64,000 nucleotides of DNA from an uncultured Eubacteriales bacterium (GCA_934444365.1 CAKSCM010000003.1:131524-195523), one strand, 5' to 3'; shown: positions 24,883 to 33,839, counted from the stretch's first letter. Numbers and translations: made by a program. The notes: a model not told the origin generated them from the sequence alone.

Positions 24883-26130
24883 ATGAACGAAAAGACCATT
24901 GTAAGGGCTTTGTGCTGTATTTTATCGCTGCTTTGCGCCTTGAGCTATATGTGCGCCGCTTTTGTTTACGACATTATTCCCGATACGGTAACGGTAAGCG
25001 ATAATAATGAGAATATAGCCTTTAGCAGGGAGCTCGGCATAATTATATCCGACAATTCAAAAAACACGGCCGGAGCGGCCTACGATACAAAGCTGTCGCA
25101 GAATCAGAAAAGCTCGCTTATGCTTTTCGGGATTATACCGGTAAAACAGGTTGAGGTTGAAAGAAACAGTAACACCGTGATCGTAGGCGGAAAGCCCTTC
25201 GGACTCGAGATATTTTCAAAGGGAGTAATGGTGGTAGGAACCATGACGGTCGAGACAAAGGAGGGAAGGTCGGTCGATCCCTCGCAAAAGGCCGGAATAA
25301 AAACCGGGGATATCGTGCTGAAAATAAACGGTGATGAGGTTTCGTCCAATGCCGATATTTCCCGCATTGTCGGACAAAGCGGCGGAAATCCGCTTGAATT
25401 TTTAATAACCAGAGAGGGAAGGCAGATGAATTTAAAGCTCATACCGGTTAAATCCGCCGACGGGAAATACAGGGCCGGAATATGGGTTCGTGATTCGTCG
25501 GCCGGAATAGGAACCATGACATTTTTTGATGAGACAAGCGGCGTGCTCGCCGGGCTCGGCCATGCGGTGTGCGACGTCGATACCGGAGGAATTATACCGA
25601 TTTCCTCTGGACAGATGTTTTCGGCCGTTATTGATTCGGTTAAAAAGGGACAAAAGGGGACGGCAGGACAGCTTATCGGTCATATGATCTCATCAAAACC
25701 CCTCGGAGAGCTTTATATAAACTGCTCCATCGGCGTGTATGCAAGCAGCGAGGGCAAAACGGCGGTCGGCGAGCGTGTAAATGTTTTGTCATCGCCGGAG
25801 ATATCGCCCGGCCCGGCTCAGATACTGACCACCGTATCGGGAGATACGCCCGAGCTTTACGACTGTGTTATAGAGACCGTAAACTACAGCTCCAAAAGCT
25901 CAAATAAGGATATGGCCATACGTATAACCGACCGGCGATTGCTTGATACTACCGGCGGAATAGTGCAGGGAATGTCGGGCAGTCCGGTGCTTGTAAACGG
26001 GGAGCTGGCCGGGGCGGTGACCCATGTTTTTGTCAACGATCCTACCAAGGGCTACGCTGTTTTTGCCTGCAGAATGCTCTCGATGGCGCGCTCAAACGGC
26101 GAATTTGCGGATGAGAAGGCAGCTTCGTAA
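24883..26130 (+). CDS. spoIVB: SpoIVB peptidase (stage IV sporulation protein B)
   Basis: 415 residues: an N-terminal membrane anchor (about residues 7-27), a PDZ domain (about 120-200, with KAGIKTGDIVLKINGDEVSS) and the S55 serine protease domain. Catalytic His is in LAGLGHAVCDVD and the nucleophile Ser in VQGMSGSPVLVNGELAGAVTHVFVNDP. In the family it is made in the forespore and cleaves SpoIVFA to trigger pro-sigma-K processing. ATG 24883 has GGAGGTGA upstream; the open frame before it is not used. It lies just upstream of spo0A, the usual clostridial arrangement. Confidence 0.95.
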   Translation: MNEKTIVRALCCILSLLCALSYMCAAFVYDIIPDTVTVSDNNENIAFSRELGIIISDNSKNTAGAAYDTKLSQNQKSSLMLFGIIPVKQVEVERNSNTVIVGGKPFGLEIFSKGVMVVGTMTVETKEGRSVDPSQKAGIKTGDIVLKINGDEVSSNADISRIVGQSGGNPLEFLITREGRQMNLKLIPVKSADGKYRAGIWVRDSSAGIGTMTFFDETSGVLAGLGHAVCDVDTGGIIPISSGQMFSAVIDSVKKGQKGTAGQLIGHMISSKPLGELYINCSIGVYASSEGKTAVGERVNVLSSPEISPGPAQILTTVSGDTPELYDCVIETVNYSSKSSNKDMAIRITDRRLLDTTGGIVQGMSGSPVLVNGELAGAVTHVFVNDPTKGYAVFACRMLSMARSNGEFADEKAAS

Positions 26131-26150
26131 ATTTTTCGGAGGGCTTTCAG

Positions 26151-26194
26151 GGCGGCAGTTTTTAGGTGTTGCTTTTACTGCCGCCGTGTTTTTT
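26151..26194 (+). terminator. Intrinsic terminator after spoIVB
   Basis: GGCGGCAG (26151-26158) pairs with CTGCCGCC (26178-26185), followed by GTG and TTTTTT. It separates spoIVB from the independent spo0A promoter. Confidence 0.85.
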
Positions 26195-26256
26195 GTGGGA
26201 ATATGTATGTTTGTGTTATTGTCATGATTTTAACAAGATATAACAGTAATTAGCTA

Positions 26257-26285
26257 TTGACATAAATTACAAATTATGGTATTAT
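26257..26285 (+). promoter_or_regulatory. Sigma-A promoter of spo0A
   Basis: TTGACA (26257-26262), 17-nt spacer, TATTAT (26280-26285), 35 nt before the spo0A start codon. Confidence 0.85.
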
Positions 26286-26320
26286 CTTATCGGCAAATAA
26301 AAATATTAAGGAGAATAAAA

Positions 26321-27097
26321 ATGGAAAACAAACTAAAAGTATTAATTGCCGATAATACCGCTGAATTTGGATATCCCTGCTCAAATCTGCTGAAAACCTA
26401 CGGTATGGAGGTGATTATGTCGCCCAAGGACGGAGAAATGCTGTTATCCCTTATAGACAAAAACTCGCCCGATTTTGTTATAATGGATGCTTTCATGCCT
26501 AAGATGGATGCCCTCGCCGTGCTTAAAAAATTCGGCTCAAGGAATTCCTCGTCCAACCCTATGTTTATGGTCGTTTCCAACAGCGCCAATCCCCGTTTGG
26601 AGGAGGAAATACTTTCATCCGGAGCGGTTTATTATATGATAAAGCCCGTTTCCTTCGAAATGCTGGCCGAAAGGGTAGCCCAGCTTACGGGTTGGAAACA
26701 GTCGACAGGAAAAAGCCGCGCTCAGGGGGGCGAGGTCAGCGAAAATGATTTGGAGCTTATGGTCACCGAAATAATTCATCAGATAGGCGTGCCGGCCCAT
26801 ATAAAGGGATACCATTATTTAAGGAGCTCGATTATAATGTCGGTAAGGGAGCCGGAGATTTTAAATTCCATTACCAAAAAGCTTTATCCGGACGTTGCCG
26901 AGCTTTACTCGACCACTCCGTCGCGGGTAGAGAGAGCTATACGGCATGCGATTGAGGTAGCATGGGACAGAGGCGACATAGATGTTCTTAATTCGTATTT
27001 CGGCTTTACAATACATAACGGGCGGGGCAAGCCCACCAATTCGGAATTTATAGCAATGATATCAGATAAGCTAAGACTGAGATTAAAGGCGGCTTAA
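26321..27097 (+). CDS. spo0A: Sporulation master regulator Spo0A
   Basis: 258 residues. Receiver domain with phospho-acceptor Asp in FVIMDAFMPKMD (about residue 55), Thr/Ser-type VVSN and Lys in MIKPVSFE. The effector domain has the highly conserved AHIKGYHYLRSSIIMSV, LYPDVAEL and SRVERAIRHAIEVAW recognition region. When phosphorylated it binds 0A boxes and starts sporulation. The acidic pocket reads LIADNTAEF where most Spo0A proteins have ADD, so one metal-binding Asp is replaced by Asn. ATG 26321 follows AAGGAG. Confidence 0.96.
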   Translation: MENKLKVLIADNTAEFGYPCSNLLKTYGMEVIMSPKDGEMLLSLIDKNSPDFVIMDAFMPKMDALAVLKKFGSRNSSSNPMFMVVSNSANPRLEEEILSSGAVYYMIKPVSFEMLAERVAQLTGWKQSTGKSRAQGGEVSENDLELMVTEIIHQIGVPAHIKGYHYLRSSIIMSVREPEILNSITKKLYPDVAELYSTTPSRVERAIRHAIEVAWDRGDIDVLNSYFGFTIHNGRGKPTNSEFIAMISDKLRLRLKAA

Positions 27098-27290
27098 AAA
27101 TACTTTGAGTGAACAGCCGGATACCAATGCGGCTTTACCCGATTTTGCCTTTTCTCCGATGAATTATTGAGGTTTTTGTTATTGCCGGAAGAACTATTGC
27201 TTAAACGGCGAAACTCAAAAAACAGGGGATTTATATATTTTTCAGTCGCATGGTCCGGCCGATATATTTTATAAACAAGAATTAAAAATT

Positions 27291-27335
27291 AAAAACGCGC
27301 GGTGAGGCTTTTGCTGTGTCTCATCGCGCGTTTTT
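27291..27335. terminator. Bidirectional terminator between spo0A and the RluA gene
   Basis: AAAAACGCGCGGTGAG pairs with CTCATCGCGCGTTTTT over 16 bp (one G-U), flanked by A-rich and T-rich ends. It serves both convergent genes. Nothing else is seen in the 300-bp gap 27098-27398. Confidence 0.93.
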
Positions 27336-27398
27336 GGGTTGTTTAAAAAATAAAAGTTAAGCGGTTTTAAAAAAGTAAAATCCTTTATACTTGCGGTT

Positions 27399-28340
27399 TT
27401 ACCGATTCAAAAACCAGATATTATCGGTGAAAAACTCTTTTTTATCAAGATAAAAAAGCCGGCTGTAAGCTTCGTCCGACGGTACCGAAAACAGAACCCT
27501 TTCAGCGCATAAGGCCTGATAGGGATATTTTTCCCGATCGTTACGTTTGCCGTATTTCGGGTCGCCTATAAGCGGATGGCCTATGCTTGCAAGATGAGCC
27601 CTTATTTGGTGCGTACGGCCGGTTATAAGGTGTATTTCGAGTAAGGATATGCCGTTTTTGTAGTCCTTAACGGTGTATTCGGTGATTATTTTTTGTCCGT
27701 CGGAGTCGTTTGATACCGTCGATATATTCGTATCCTCATCCTTTTGTATGTAGCCGACAAGGGTGTCGTTTTGTTTTGGCATTTTCCCCTTTGCAAGGCA
27801 GACGTAATATTTTGATATCTGCCGCTGCTTGATAAGCGAGTTTATAATCCTCAGGCTTTCGGCGTTCTTTGCGGCTATTACAAGTCCGCATGTATTTCGG
27901 TCGATACGGTTGCAAAGGGCGGGAGAAAAGCACTGCTCGCTTTGAGGATCGTACTGTCCGTTTTCATATAAATAGCGTTTGACCCTGTCGATCAGCGTAT
28001 CGCTGAAATTGTTTTTGTCCGAGTGGCAAAGCAGTCCTGCCGGTTTGTCGGCTATTAATATGTTATCATCCTCATACACTATAACGAGCTTTTTTGAAGC
28101 CTTTAAAAAATCCGGCTTTTTTGAAACCGGCGTCGGTTTTATATCGGCCGGCAGGTATATTGTTACGGTATCTCCGACGGATATCGGGGACGAAATGTCG
28201 GCTTTTTTGCCGTTTAGTCTGACGTCTTTTTTCCTGAAAGCCTTGTATATAAGCGAATGGGGACATTCCGGCAGCAAACGGAACAAAAAAGTATCGATCC
28301 TTCTGCCGGCATCATTTTGTTTTACAGTGAACTCAAGCAT
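27399..28340 (-). CDS. RluA-family 23S rRNA/tRNA pseudouridine synthase
   Basis: 313 residues: N-terminal S4 RNA-binding domain (RRIDTFLFRLLPECPHSLIYKAFRKKDVRLNGKK) and the pseudouridine synthase domain, with ILIADKPAGLLCH, the catalytic motif CNRIDRNTCGLVIAAK (Asp near residue 147, for HRLDxxTSG) and GRTHQIRAHLASIGHPLIGDPKYG. It isomerises uridine in structured RNA; the exact site (RluC/RluD-like) is not clear. Confidence 0.9.
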   Translation of the reverse strand: MLEFTVKQNDAGRRIDTFLFRLLPECPHSLIYKAFRKKDVRLNGKKADISSPISVGDTVTIYLPADIKPTPVSKKPDFLKASKKLVIVYEDDNILIADKPAGLLCHSDKNNFSDTLIDRVKRYLYENGQYDPQSEQCFSPALCNRIDRNTCGLVIAAKNAESLRIINSLIKQRQISKYYVCLAKGKMPKQNDTLVGYIQKDEDTNISTVSNDSDGQKIITEYTVKDYKNGISLLEIHLITGRTHQIRAHLASIGHPLIGDPKYGKRNDREKYPYQALCAERVLFSVPSDEAYSRLFYLDKKEFFTDNIWFLNR

Positions 28341-28389
28341 ATAAACCGCCGTTTTTTAAATTTTTTATGATTATAACACAAAATTAATG

Positions 28390-28418
28390 TTTACAAAAGT
28401 GCCAAAACGAAATATAAT
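28390..28418 (+). promoter_or_regulatory. Sigma-A promoter of radC
   Basis: TTTACA (28390-28395), 17-nt spacer, TATAAT (28413-28418). It leaves a leader of about 105 nt before the radC start; I recognise no riboswitch or known RNA in it. Confidence 0.75.
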
Positions 28419-28529
28419 GTATATGCATTTGTTGTGCTCCGTGTTCTACTCGGGCCTGTTTCGAAGAATGTCCTGAGACTGACAGTGCGGCAGATGTGGG
28501 TTATATTTATTTTTGCGAGGTAAAAACTG

Positions 28530-29222
28530 ATGGCGGGAATACATGACGGACACCGCGCCCGTTTCCGTAAAAGATATCTTGATAATGGACTTGACGGCTT
28601 TCAGCCGCATGAAATACTTGAACTTTTACTTTATTATTCCGTTCCGAGAGCTGACACAAATCCCCTCGGACATCTTTTACTTGATGAATTCGGCAGTCTT
28701 TCGGCCGTATTTGAAGCGCCTTATGAGGAGCTTTTGAAAATCAAGGGTATAAGCGAAAACAGCGCAACGCTTATAAAGCTGATACCGGATATCTGCCGAT
28801 CGTATTTTAGCGATAAAAGTGAAAAGAGCGAATACCTCAACACGCCCGACAAAATCGGCGAGTACCTTGTAAGCAGGTTTATCGGATATAAAAATGAGGT
28901 TATGTATGCCGTGTTTATGGATAATCGCTGTAAGGTGCTTGATTCGTGTATAATATCTCAGGGAATGATAGGCCGTGTACCGATAGATATACGAAAAATC
29001 GTCAGCAATACCCTTAAATATTCGGCGACGGCGCTTGTTATAGCGCACAATCATCCCAATAATTCCGCGTTGCCGTCCAAAGAGGATATACACGAGACCA
29101 TAAAGCTGGTTGAAACCCTTAAACCGCTCGGTATATCGCTTGTAGATCACATAATAGTTTCGGGCAACGACTACATATCACTTGCCGCTTCAAGGGATTA
29201 CGGTAAGATTTTCTCTCGCTGA
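28530..29222 (+). CDS. radC: RadC family protein (JAB1/MPN domain)
   Basis: 230 residues. N-terminal helix-hairpin-helix part (HDGHRARFRKRYLDNG, LLKIKGISENSATLIKL) and the C-terminal JAMM metalloprotease-like domain with Glu in KNEVMYAVFMDN and the zinc motif IAHNHPNNSALPSKEDIHET near residue 175. Despite the name, a DNA-repair role is unproven in the family. It starts at ATG 28530 after GAGGTAAA and lies alone, convergent with the LacI-type gene. Confidence 0.93.
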   Translation: MAGIHDGHRARFRKRYLDNGLDGFQPHEILELLLYYSVPRADTNPLGHLLLDEFGSLSAVFEAPYEELLKIKGISENSATLIKLIPDICRSYFSDKSEKSEYLNTPDKIGEYLVSRFIGYKNEVMYAVFMDNRCKVLDSCIISQGMIGRVPIDIRKIVSNTLKYSATALVIAHNHPNNSALPSKEDIHETIKLVETLKPLGISLVDHIIVSGNDYISLAASRDYGKIFSR

Positions 29223-29384
29223 AAAGCAGGGGAGAAGCGGTACCGAAAAAGCGAAACAGCTTCAAATATTTGGTCTTGTAAACCTTTTATGTCAAGTTGT
29301 ATTTTGTATACTGAATAAAGCGGTTTTCAGGTGGACAGGGACTATTGCGCTTATTTTCAGGCAGTGACTTTTAACAAGTAAACA

Positions 29385-29436
29385 AAAACCGAAGGACAGC
29401 TTGCCTTGCCTTAAGTCTGCCCTTCGGTTTTGTCTT
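29385..29436. terminator. Bidirectional terminator between radC and lacI-type gene
   Basis: AAAACCGAAGG (29385-29395) pairs with CCTTCGGTTTT (29421-29431); an inner ACAG/CTG helps. T-run and A-run flank it on either side. Nothing else is seen between 29223 and 29489. Confidence 0.88.
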
Positions 29437-29489
29437 TATATTTTAAATTTAACGGCGGATCGGATTTTCGCTTACATGAATGACTTGTG

Positions 29490-30569
29490 TTATATACGGT
29501 TTTGTTTTATGGCTCGGCAGGTGAATTTTTCACCCGATTCCGGGGCATAGTAGCAATCGGCATTCGAACGTAAAATAAGCTCCGGCTTTATAAGGCAGTC
29601 TTTCAAAAGCGGTTCGGTCGGAAGATGGAGAAGATGATTGAGAAGCAGGTTTGAAGCATGTCTTGCCTGTTCCTTCTGATTCTGGAAAACAGCGGCGAAT
29701 TGATCGCCGTCGATCAGCAGTTTTCTGACCTCGTTATAATAGTCGGTGCCGATGACCGTTACATTTTTAGCACCGCTGTCCTTAACGGCGGCGCATACGG
29801 CCGGAGACAGGTAGGAGGTGACATAAAAGCTGTCTGCCGAATTGTTTTTTAAAACCCTTTCGGCTATTTTGTAAGCCGTTACGGGATCGTCCATACTGGA
29901 GTCTTCACAGCTTAAGGTAAGAGGATATTCTTTGATTTTTTCCTTGAAATAAAATGATGTCTTTTTATGTATATCGGCGCCTGCTTCGCCGGAAATAATG
30001 CAAACCCTTTTACAGCCCTTAAGGGCCAGCATCTGTGCCGCAATGGCGGCGCTTGTTTTTACATCGGAGGAAACGGTCGCTATTGTATTTAATATGCCCG
30101 GCGCTAAAACCAGTCCCACGGCGGGAATTTCAAATCGGTTGTATTCGAGAAGGTAGTCCCTAAGCTCATTGGTCTGCGGATCGTTCATTTCTATAATAAG
30201 ACCGTCGATCTTTCCTTCAAGACTTTTAAGGGCAAATAGCCTTTCTTTGTCGCTCTGGTCGTACAGCCGAACCTCGCATTTTACCCTGCAAACGTCCGAT
30301 TCGAAGGTATGCTTAATGGAATCTAAAAAGGCGTTTTGTATTACATGGGGCTTGCGCGGCAGAACGACCCCTATCGAAATTTCGTTTTTCGACAGCGATT
30401 GAGCGCTTCGGTTAGGAATGTATCCCAGCGAATCGGCAATTTCAAGTATGCGCTTTTTGCTTTCCTTCCCTATACGTCCGTTACCCGAAAGGGCGTTGCA
30501 GACAAGGGCGACCGAGCAGCCTGCCTGCGCGGCGATGTCACGGATAGTAACGTTTTTTTTGTTTTCCAT
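29490..30569 (-). CDS. LacI family transcriptional regulator
   Basis: 359 residues. LacI helix-turn-helix and hinge: VTIRDIAAQAGCSVALVCNALSGNGRIGKESKKRILEIADSLGYIPNRSAQSL; then a periplasmic-binding-like domain (EISIGVVLPRKPHVIQNAFLDSIKHTFE, AVGLVLAPGILNTIATVSSDVKTSA, VTVIGTDYYNEVRKLL). The effector is probably a sugar. No sugar-use gene is adjacent, so its target is elsewhere or it is a global regulator. Confidence 0.92.
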   Translation of the reverse strand: MENKKNVTIRDIAAQAGCSVALVCNALSGNGRIGKESKKRILEIADSLGYIPNRSAQSLSKNEISIGVVLPRKPHVIQNAFLDSIKHTFESDVCRVKCEVRLYDQSDKERLFALKSLEGKIDGLIIEMNDPQTNELRDYLLEYNRFEIPAVGLVLAPGILNTIATVSSDVKTSAAIAAQMLALKGCKRVCIISGEAGADIHKKTSFYFKEKIKEYPLTLSCEDSSMDDPVTAYKIAERVLKNNSADSFYVTSYLSPAVCAAVKDSGAKNVTVIGTDYYNEVRKLLIDGDQFAAVFQNQKEQARHASNLLLNHLLHLPTEPLLKDCLIKPELILRSNADCYYAPESGEKFTCRAIKQNRI

Positions 30570-30596
30570 ATTACCTCTTCGCTCCGATTTTTCTGT

Positions 30597-30643
30597 TCCG
30601 GGCGCAAAAGGCAGTTAGGCCTTAAAGTCTGTTTTTGCCCGGA
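30597..30643 (-). other. Inverted repeat in the lacI-type leader
   Basis: TCCGGGCGCAAAAGGCAG and CTGTTTTTGCCCGGA pair imperfectly around a 14-nt loop. It lies between the promoter at 30698-30726 and the start codon, so it is transcribed in the leader; it could be a hairpin or contain an operator. It has no T-run. Confidence 0.45.
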
Positions 30644-30697
30644 GTAACGGAATACCGTAGGATGTGCAGTGACCGGAAAATACGCCGTTACACCGTA

Positions 30698-30726
30698 ATT
30701 ATATATGAATTATATTTACAAATCAA
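30698..30726 (-). promoter_or_regulatory. Promoter of the lacI-type gene
   Basis: Minus strand TTGATT (30721-30726), 17-nt spacer, TATAAT (30698-30703). Confidence 0.7.
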
Positions 30727-30790
30727 GTTTTTTACGTAACAGCGCTAAAATAATATACTCATATTCGGCTAATTTTACATTTTTTGTCTG

Positions 30791-31480
30791 TTATCGTTGT
30801 CTAGAATATGCGTCACGCAATTTATCGAGCGCCTTCTTTTCGATTCGGGATACATACGAGCGCGAGATTCCGAGACGTTCGGCGAGCTCGTTCTGGGTCA
30901 TTTCGTTGTTTCCGTTTAGGCCGTATCGGTGTATTATTATATGTTTTTCGCGCTCGTCGAGGGTATTTTCCATGATTTTTCCGAGCTTGCCTGCCTTTAT
31001 TTTTATGTCTATTGTGTTGGCAATGTCGTCATCCTTGGCGATTATGTCAAGCAGAGTGAGGGAATTACCCTCCTTGTCCGTATCGATGGGGTCGTTCATA
31101 TATATGTCCTGAGACTTCTTTTTCGATGAGCGGAAGTACATGAATATCTCGTTTTCAATGCATTTTGAAGCATAGGTCGCAAGGCGGATTTTTTTATCGG
31201 AATTGAAGGTGTTTATCCCCTTTATAAGGCCGATCGTGCCTATCGATATAAGATCGTCTAGCTCGCCGGCCGGAAAGTGATACTTTTTAATTATGTGGGC
31301 GACAAGCCGTAAATTATGTTCAATAAGCTTTTTCCTTGCCTCATCGTCGCCTTCTTGCATTCTTATTATAAGCTCCTTTTCTTCCTTGGCTCCAAGGGGT
31401 TTCGGAAAAGAGCTCGAGTCGGTATGCAGCGCAAGGTACAGCATGTTGATAAAGCTGAGCAACGTGTAATAAAAAAACAT
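30791..31480 (-). CDS. sigK: RNA polymerase sporulation sigma factor SigK
   Basis: 229 residues. Region 2: ARKKLIEHNLRLVAHIIKKYHF, DDLISIGTIGLIKGINTF, RLATYASKCIENEIFMYFRSSKK; the SigK-specific segment DPIDTDKEGNSLTLLDII; region 4: LDEREKHIIIHRYGL and MTQNELAERLGISRSYVSRIEKKAL. The hydrophobic N-terminus (MFFYYTLLSFINMLYLALH) resembles the pro-sequence removed by SpoIVFB. Mother-cell late sporulation factor. The gene is intact, with no skin-type interruption. ATG 31480 has GGAGG upstream. Confidence 0.93.
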   Translation of the reverse strand: MFFYYTLLSFINMLYLALHTDSSSFPKPLGAKEEKELIIRMQEGDDEARKKLIEHNLRLVAHIIKKYHFPAGELDDLISIGTIGLIKGINTFNSDKKIRLATYASKCIENEIFMYFRSSKKKSQDIYMNDPIDTDKEGNSLTLLDIIAKDDDIANTIDIKIKAGKLGKIMENTLDEREKHIIIHRYGLNGNNEMTQNELAERLGISRSYVSRIEKKALDKLRDAYSRQR

Positions 31481-31650
31481 TAAAACGCCTCCGCTGAGAT
31501 TATATATAACCTTTTAAGACTTACCGTCGATTCTGAAAAGGCCGACGGCTTTTTTGAATGGACTGTATATATAATCCTTATGCAAGGGGCGCTTTGTATT
31601 TGCAAGTCCGCATGAATTTTGCGGTTTTTATAATTGATTTAACAAGAGAA

Positions 31651-31692
31651 ACGGGCGGCTTATAATGCTGATGACAAGCCGCCGTATTTTTT
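31651..31692 (+). terminator. Hairpin with T-run between sigK and the BofC-like gene
   Basis: ACGGGCGGCTT (31651-31661) pairs with AAGCCGCCGT (31676-31685) with one bulged G, followed by ATTTTTT on the plus strand. Both neighbours are on minus; in that direction it follows the BofC-like gene but has only a weak T-rich tail. The rest of 31481-31754 shows no gene. Confidence 0.5.
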
Positions 31693-31754
31693 GGCGATAA
31701 TATTTTTTGATAACAATAACCGATGGGATTTTATTGGCCTGTGTTAAGGTGAAA

Positions 31755-32129
31755 TCAGCTGCCGAGGTCCTCGAGTATGCTGTGAAGCTGGGAATCACTG
31801 TTTATTTCTATTCCCTTTGCGAGCAGCTTGCGGTCGGCCTCGGGCAGAGAGGAGACCTTTATGTCAATAAGTCTTTCCGGAATATCCTCTCCGGGCGAAA
31901 AAAGACCTATTATTTCTCCGGTTTGTTTAAGAATATACTTAGGCGGCAGCTTGGATGTCTCCGATACCGTTATTACATCCGAAGTAATATCGGTTTTATT
32001 GTCGGACTTGGCACATGACGAGGCGAAGATCAGTACTCCGCATGATACGACAACAACGGCAGCCAAAGCCGAGGTTAAATATATTATAAAAGAAAACATT
32101 TTAAGCGAAAAATTTTTAAGACAGTTCAT
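31755..32129 (-). CDS. BofC C-terminal-domain protein
   Basis: 124 residues from ATG 32129, chosen because GGAGG lies 7 nt upstream; the open frame beyond it is not expected to be translated. One membrane segment (about residues 8-30) is followed by a short linker and a domain ending YILKQTGEIIGLFSPGEDIPERLIDIKVSSLPEADRKLLAKGIEI and LHSILEDLGS, which matches the BofC C-terminal domain pattern (SLPExDRxxLxxGI). In B. subtilis BofC restrains SpoIVB signalling, so this may modulate SigK activation; both partners are encoded in this window. Confidence 0.75.
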   Translation of the reverse strand: MNCLKNFSLKMFSFIIYLTSALAAVVVVSCGVLIFASSCAKSDNKTDITSDVITVSETSKLPPKYILKQTGEIIGLFSPGEDIPERLIDIKVSSLPEADRKLLAKGIEINSDSQLHSILEDLGS

Positions 32130-32337
32130 TTTTTGCCTCCTAAAATCGGTTGTCATCAGGGACTTAACCGGCCGATCGGTTGTCGGCTGCTTATACTGCA
32201 TATACACATAAGCAAAGCGGCGATGTCCCTCTCAAACAAGATTATTGACAAAAAAACCGCAAAAAAACATGCCCGTAAAATACCGGTAAATATTATAAGT
32301 CCGCAGACGGCCGGTAAGTCAGGAAAAAACCCTAAAG

Positions 32338-32384
32338 CGCCGGGGATAGCTTAAAGAATGCGCCGAGTGCAGCCCCGGCGTTTT
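32338..32384 (+). terminator. Terminator-like hairpin upstream of murC
   Basis: CGCCGGGG (32338-32345) pairs with CCCCGGCG (32373-32380), followed by TTTT. It is in the 327-bp divergent gap between the BofC-like gene and murC with no plus-strand gene before it, so it may be a leader attenuator for murC or the relic of a lost gene. Confidence 0.55.
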
Positions 32385-32456
32385 CATCGTTTTATCTGTT
32401 TTCGGTATATGAACACTTTTTTCATTCGACAATATTATGTCTATGAGGTGAGTGAA

Positions 32457-33839
32457 GTGTCATTTTTAAAGGGCATAAACAGAATACATATGGTAGGCAT
32501 CGGCGGAGCCGGCATGTGTGCGCTGGCGAGAATTCTTTTTCTTATGGGGTATACCGTTACGGGCTCCGATGTTGCACACTCCGACAATACAAAGAGGCTT
32601 GAAAATCTGGGGATTAAGGTTTATTTCGGGCATTTTCCCTCTGTCGCGGCCGACAGCGATGCGGTCGTGTATTCGGCGGCGATAGGCAAGGACGATCCGG
32701 AGCTTATCGCGGCGAGAAACCAGAATATACCCGTTATGACCAGAGCTCAGCTTTTTTCCGAACTGAGCCTAATGCATTCGTCGGTTTTCGCTGTGGCCGG
32801 TACCCACGGCAAGACCACGACCACCGCCATGCTGACCGAAATTCTTACCAAATGCGGATGTGAACCGACCGCCGTAATAGGGGGACATCTGCCCCTTATT
32901 CACGGTAACGGAGCCCTCGGCAACGGCGAAATTATGGTTTGCGAGGCCTGCGAATTCGCGCGCACTTTTTTGGCGATAAAAAGAGATACGGCGGTTGTGC
33001 TGAATATCGACAACGATCACCTTGAGCAGTACGGAAGTATGGAGGGTCTTACAGAGGCCTTTGGGGAATTTGTAAAAAAATCCAAAACGGCCGTTATTTG
33101 CGGCGATGACGAATCGGCACTGAAATGCGCCGAAAATGCAAAAGAGATAATAACCTTCGGCTTTGGGGAAAATTGCGACTGGAGAGCGGTTGACGAAACA
33201 ATAAACCACGGTTGCAGAGGCTTTAAAATATTAAAAAAAGGCGAACCCTTCGCCGAGATAAAGCTCGGTGTTCCGGGTCGCCATAATGTTTACAATGCGC
33301 TTGCGGCGGCTGTTTGCGCGGATATTGCCGGGGTAGGCGCCGCGGAGATAAGCTGGGGACTTAATTCATTTTGCGGTGTTTCAAGACGTTTTGAGGTGGT
33401 TTGCCGTGAAAACTCAATTACCGTCGCGGACGATTACGCTCACCATCCGAAAGAAATAAAGGCGGTTTTATCAGCGGCAAAAGAGCTCGGATTCAACAAA
33501 ATAACCGCTGTGTTTCAGCCCTTTACATATTCGAGAACAAGACTGCTTTTAAAGGATTTTGCGGATGCGCTTAAAATCGCCGACAGGGTTATACTGACCG
33601 AGATTATGGGCGGCAGAGAGGAGAATACCTACGGCGTTTCCTCTGAGGAGCTCTCCGCCTTATTAGGCGGCGTACCGGTTTTCTCGCAATTTGAAAAGGC
33701 CGCCGAATGCGCCCTGTCCGGGGCGAAAAGCGGCGACCTTATAATAACTCTCGGGTGCGGAAATATCTACAAATGCGCGCGGATAATGCGCGACAGGTTA
33801 CAGGGAAATGAGGGGAATAATGGGTACAGCGAGGAATGA
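32457..33839 (+). CDS. murC: UDP-N-acetylmuramate--L-alanine ligase
   Basis: 460 residues. N-terminal Rossmann motif INRIHMVGIGGAGMCALARIL, ATP-binding VAGTHGKTTTTAMLTEIL near residue 112, CEACEFARTFL, NIDNDHLEQYGS and the C-terminal DDYAHHPKEIKAVLSAAKEL. It adds L-Ala to UDP-MurNAc in peptidoglycan synthesis. GTG 32457 gives the standard N-terminus VSFLKGINRIH with GAGGTGA 5 nt upstream; the longer frame from 32358 overlaps a hairpin and is rejected. Confidence 0.95.
   Translation: MSFLKGINRIHMVGIGGAGMCALARILFLMGYTVTGSDVAHSDNTKRLENLGIKVYFGHFPSVAADSDAVVYSAAIGKDDPELIAARNQNIPVMTRAQLFSELSLMHSSVFAVAGTHGKTTTTAMLTEILTKCGCEPTAVIGGHLPLIHGNGALGNGEIMVCEACEFARTFLAIKRDTAVVLNIDNDHLEQYGSMEGLTEAFGEFVKKSKTAVICGDDESALKCAENAKEIITFGFGENCDWRAVDETINHGCRGFKILKKGEPFAEIKLGVPGRHNVYNALAAAVCADIAGVGAAEISWGLNSFCGVSRRFEVVCRENSITVADDYAHHPKEIKAVLSAAKELGFNKITAVFQPFTYSRTRLLLKDFADALKIADRVILTEIMGGREENTYGVSSEELSALLGGVPVFSQFEKAAECALSGAKSGDLIITLGCGNIYKCARIMRDRLQGNEGNNGYSEE

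Noticed and set aside
26111..26227. 38-codon frame with a TM-like segment overlapping the end of spoIVB
   Set aside because: It coincides with the spoIVB terminator hairpin and T-run, which explain the sequence.
28419..28529. The radC leader as a riboswitch or small RNA
   Set aside because: I could not match it to SRP, 6S, T-box or any riboswitch core, and no strong stem is visible.
32140..32356. Minus-strand open stretch upstream of the BofC-like gene with a membrane-like sequence (GLIIFTGILRACFFAVFLSIILF) faintly like CDP-alcohol phosphatidyltransferases
   Set aside because: It has no start codon, lacks the catalytic DxxDG motif, and T-rich DNA easily yields such residues; at most a relic.
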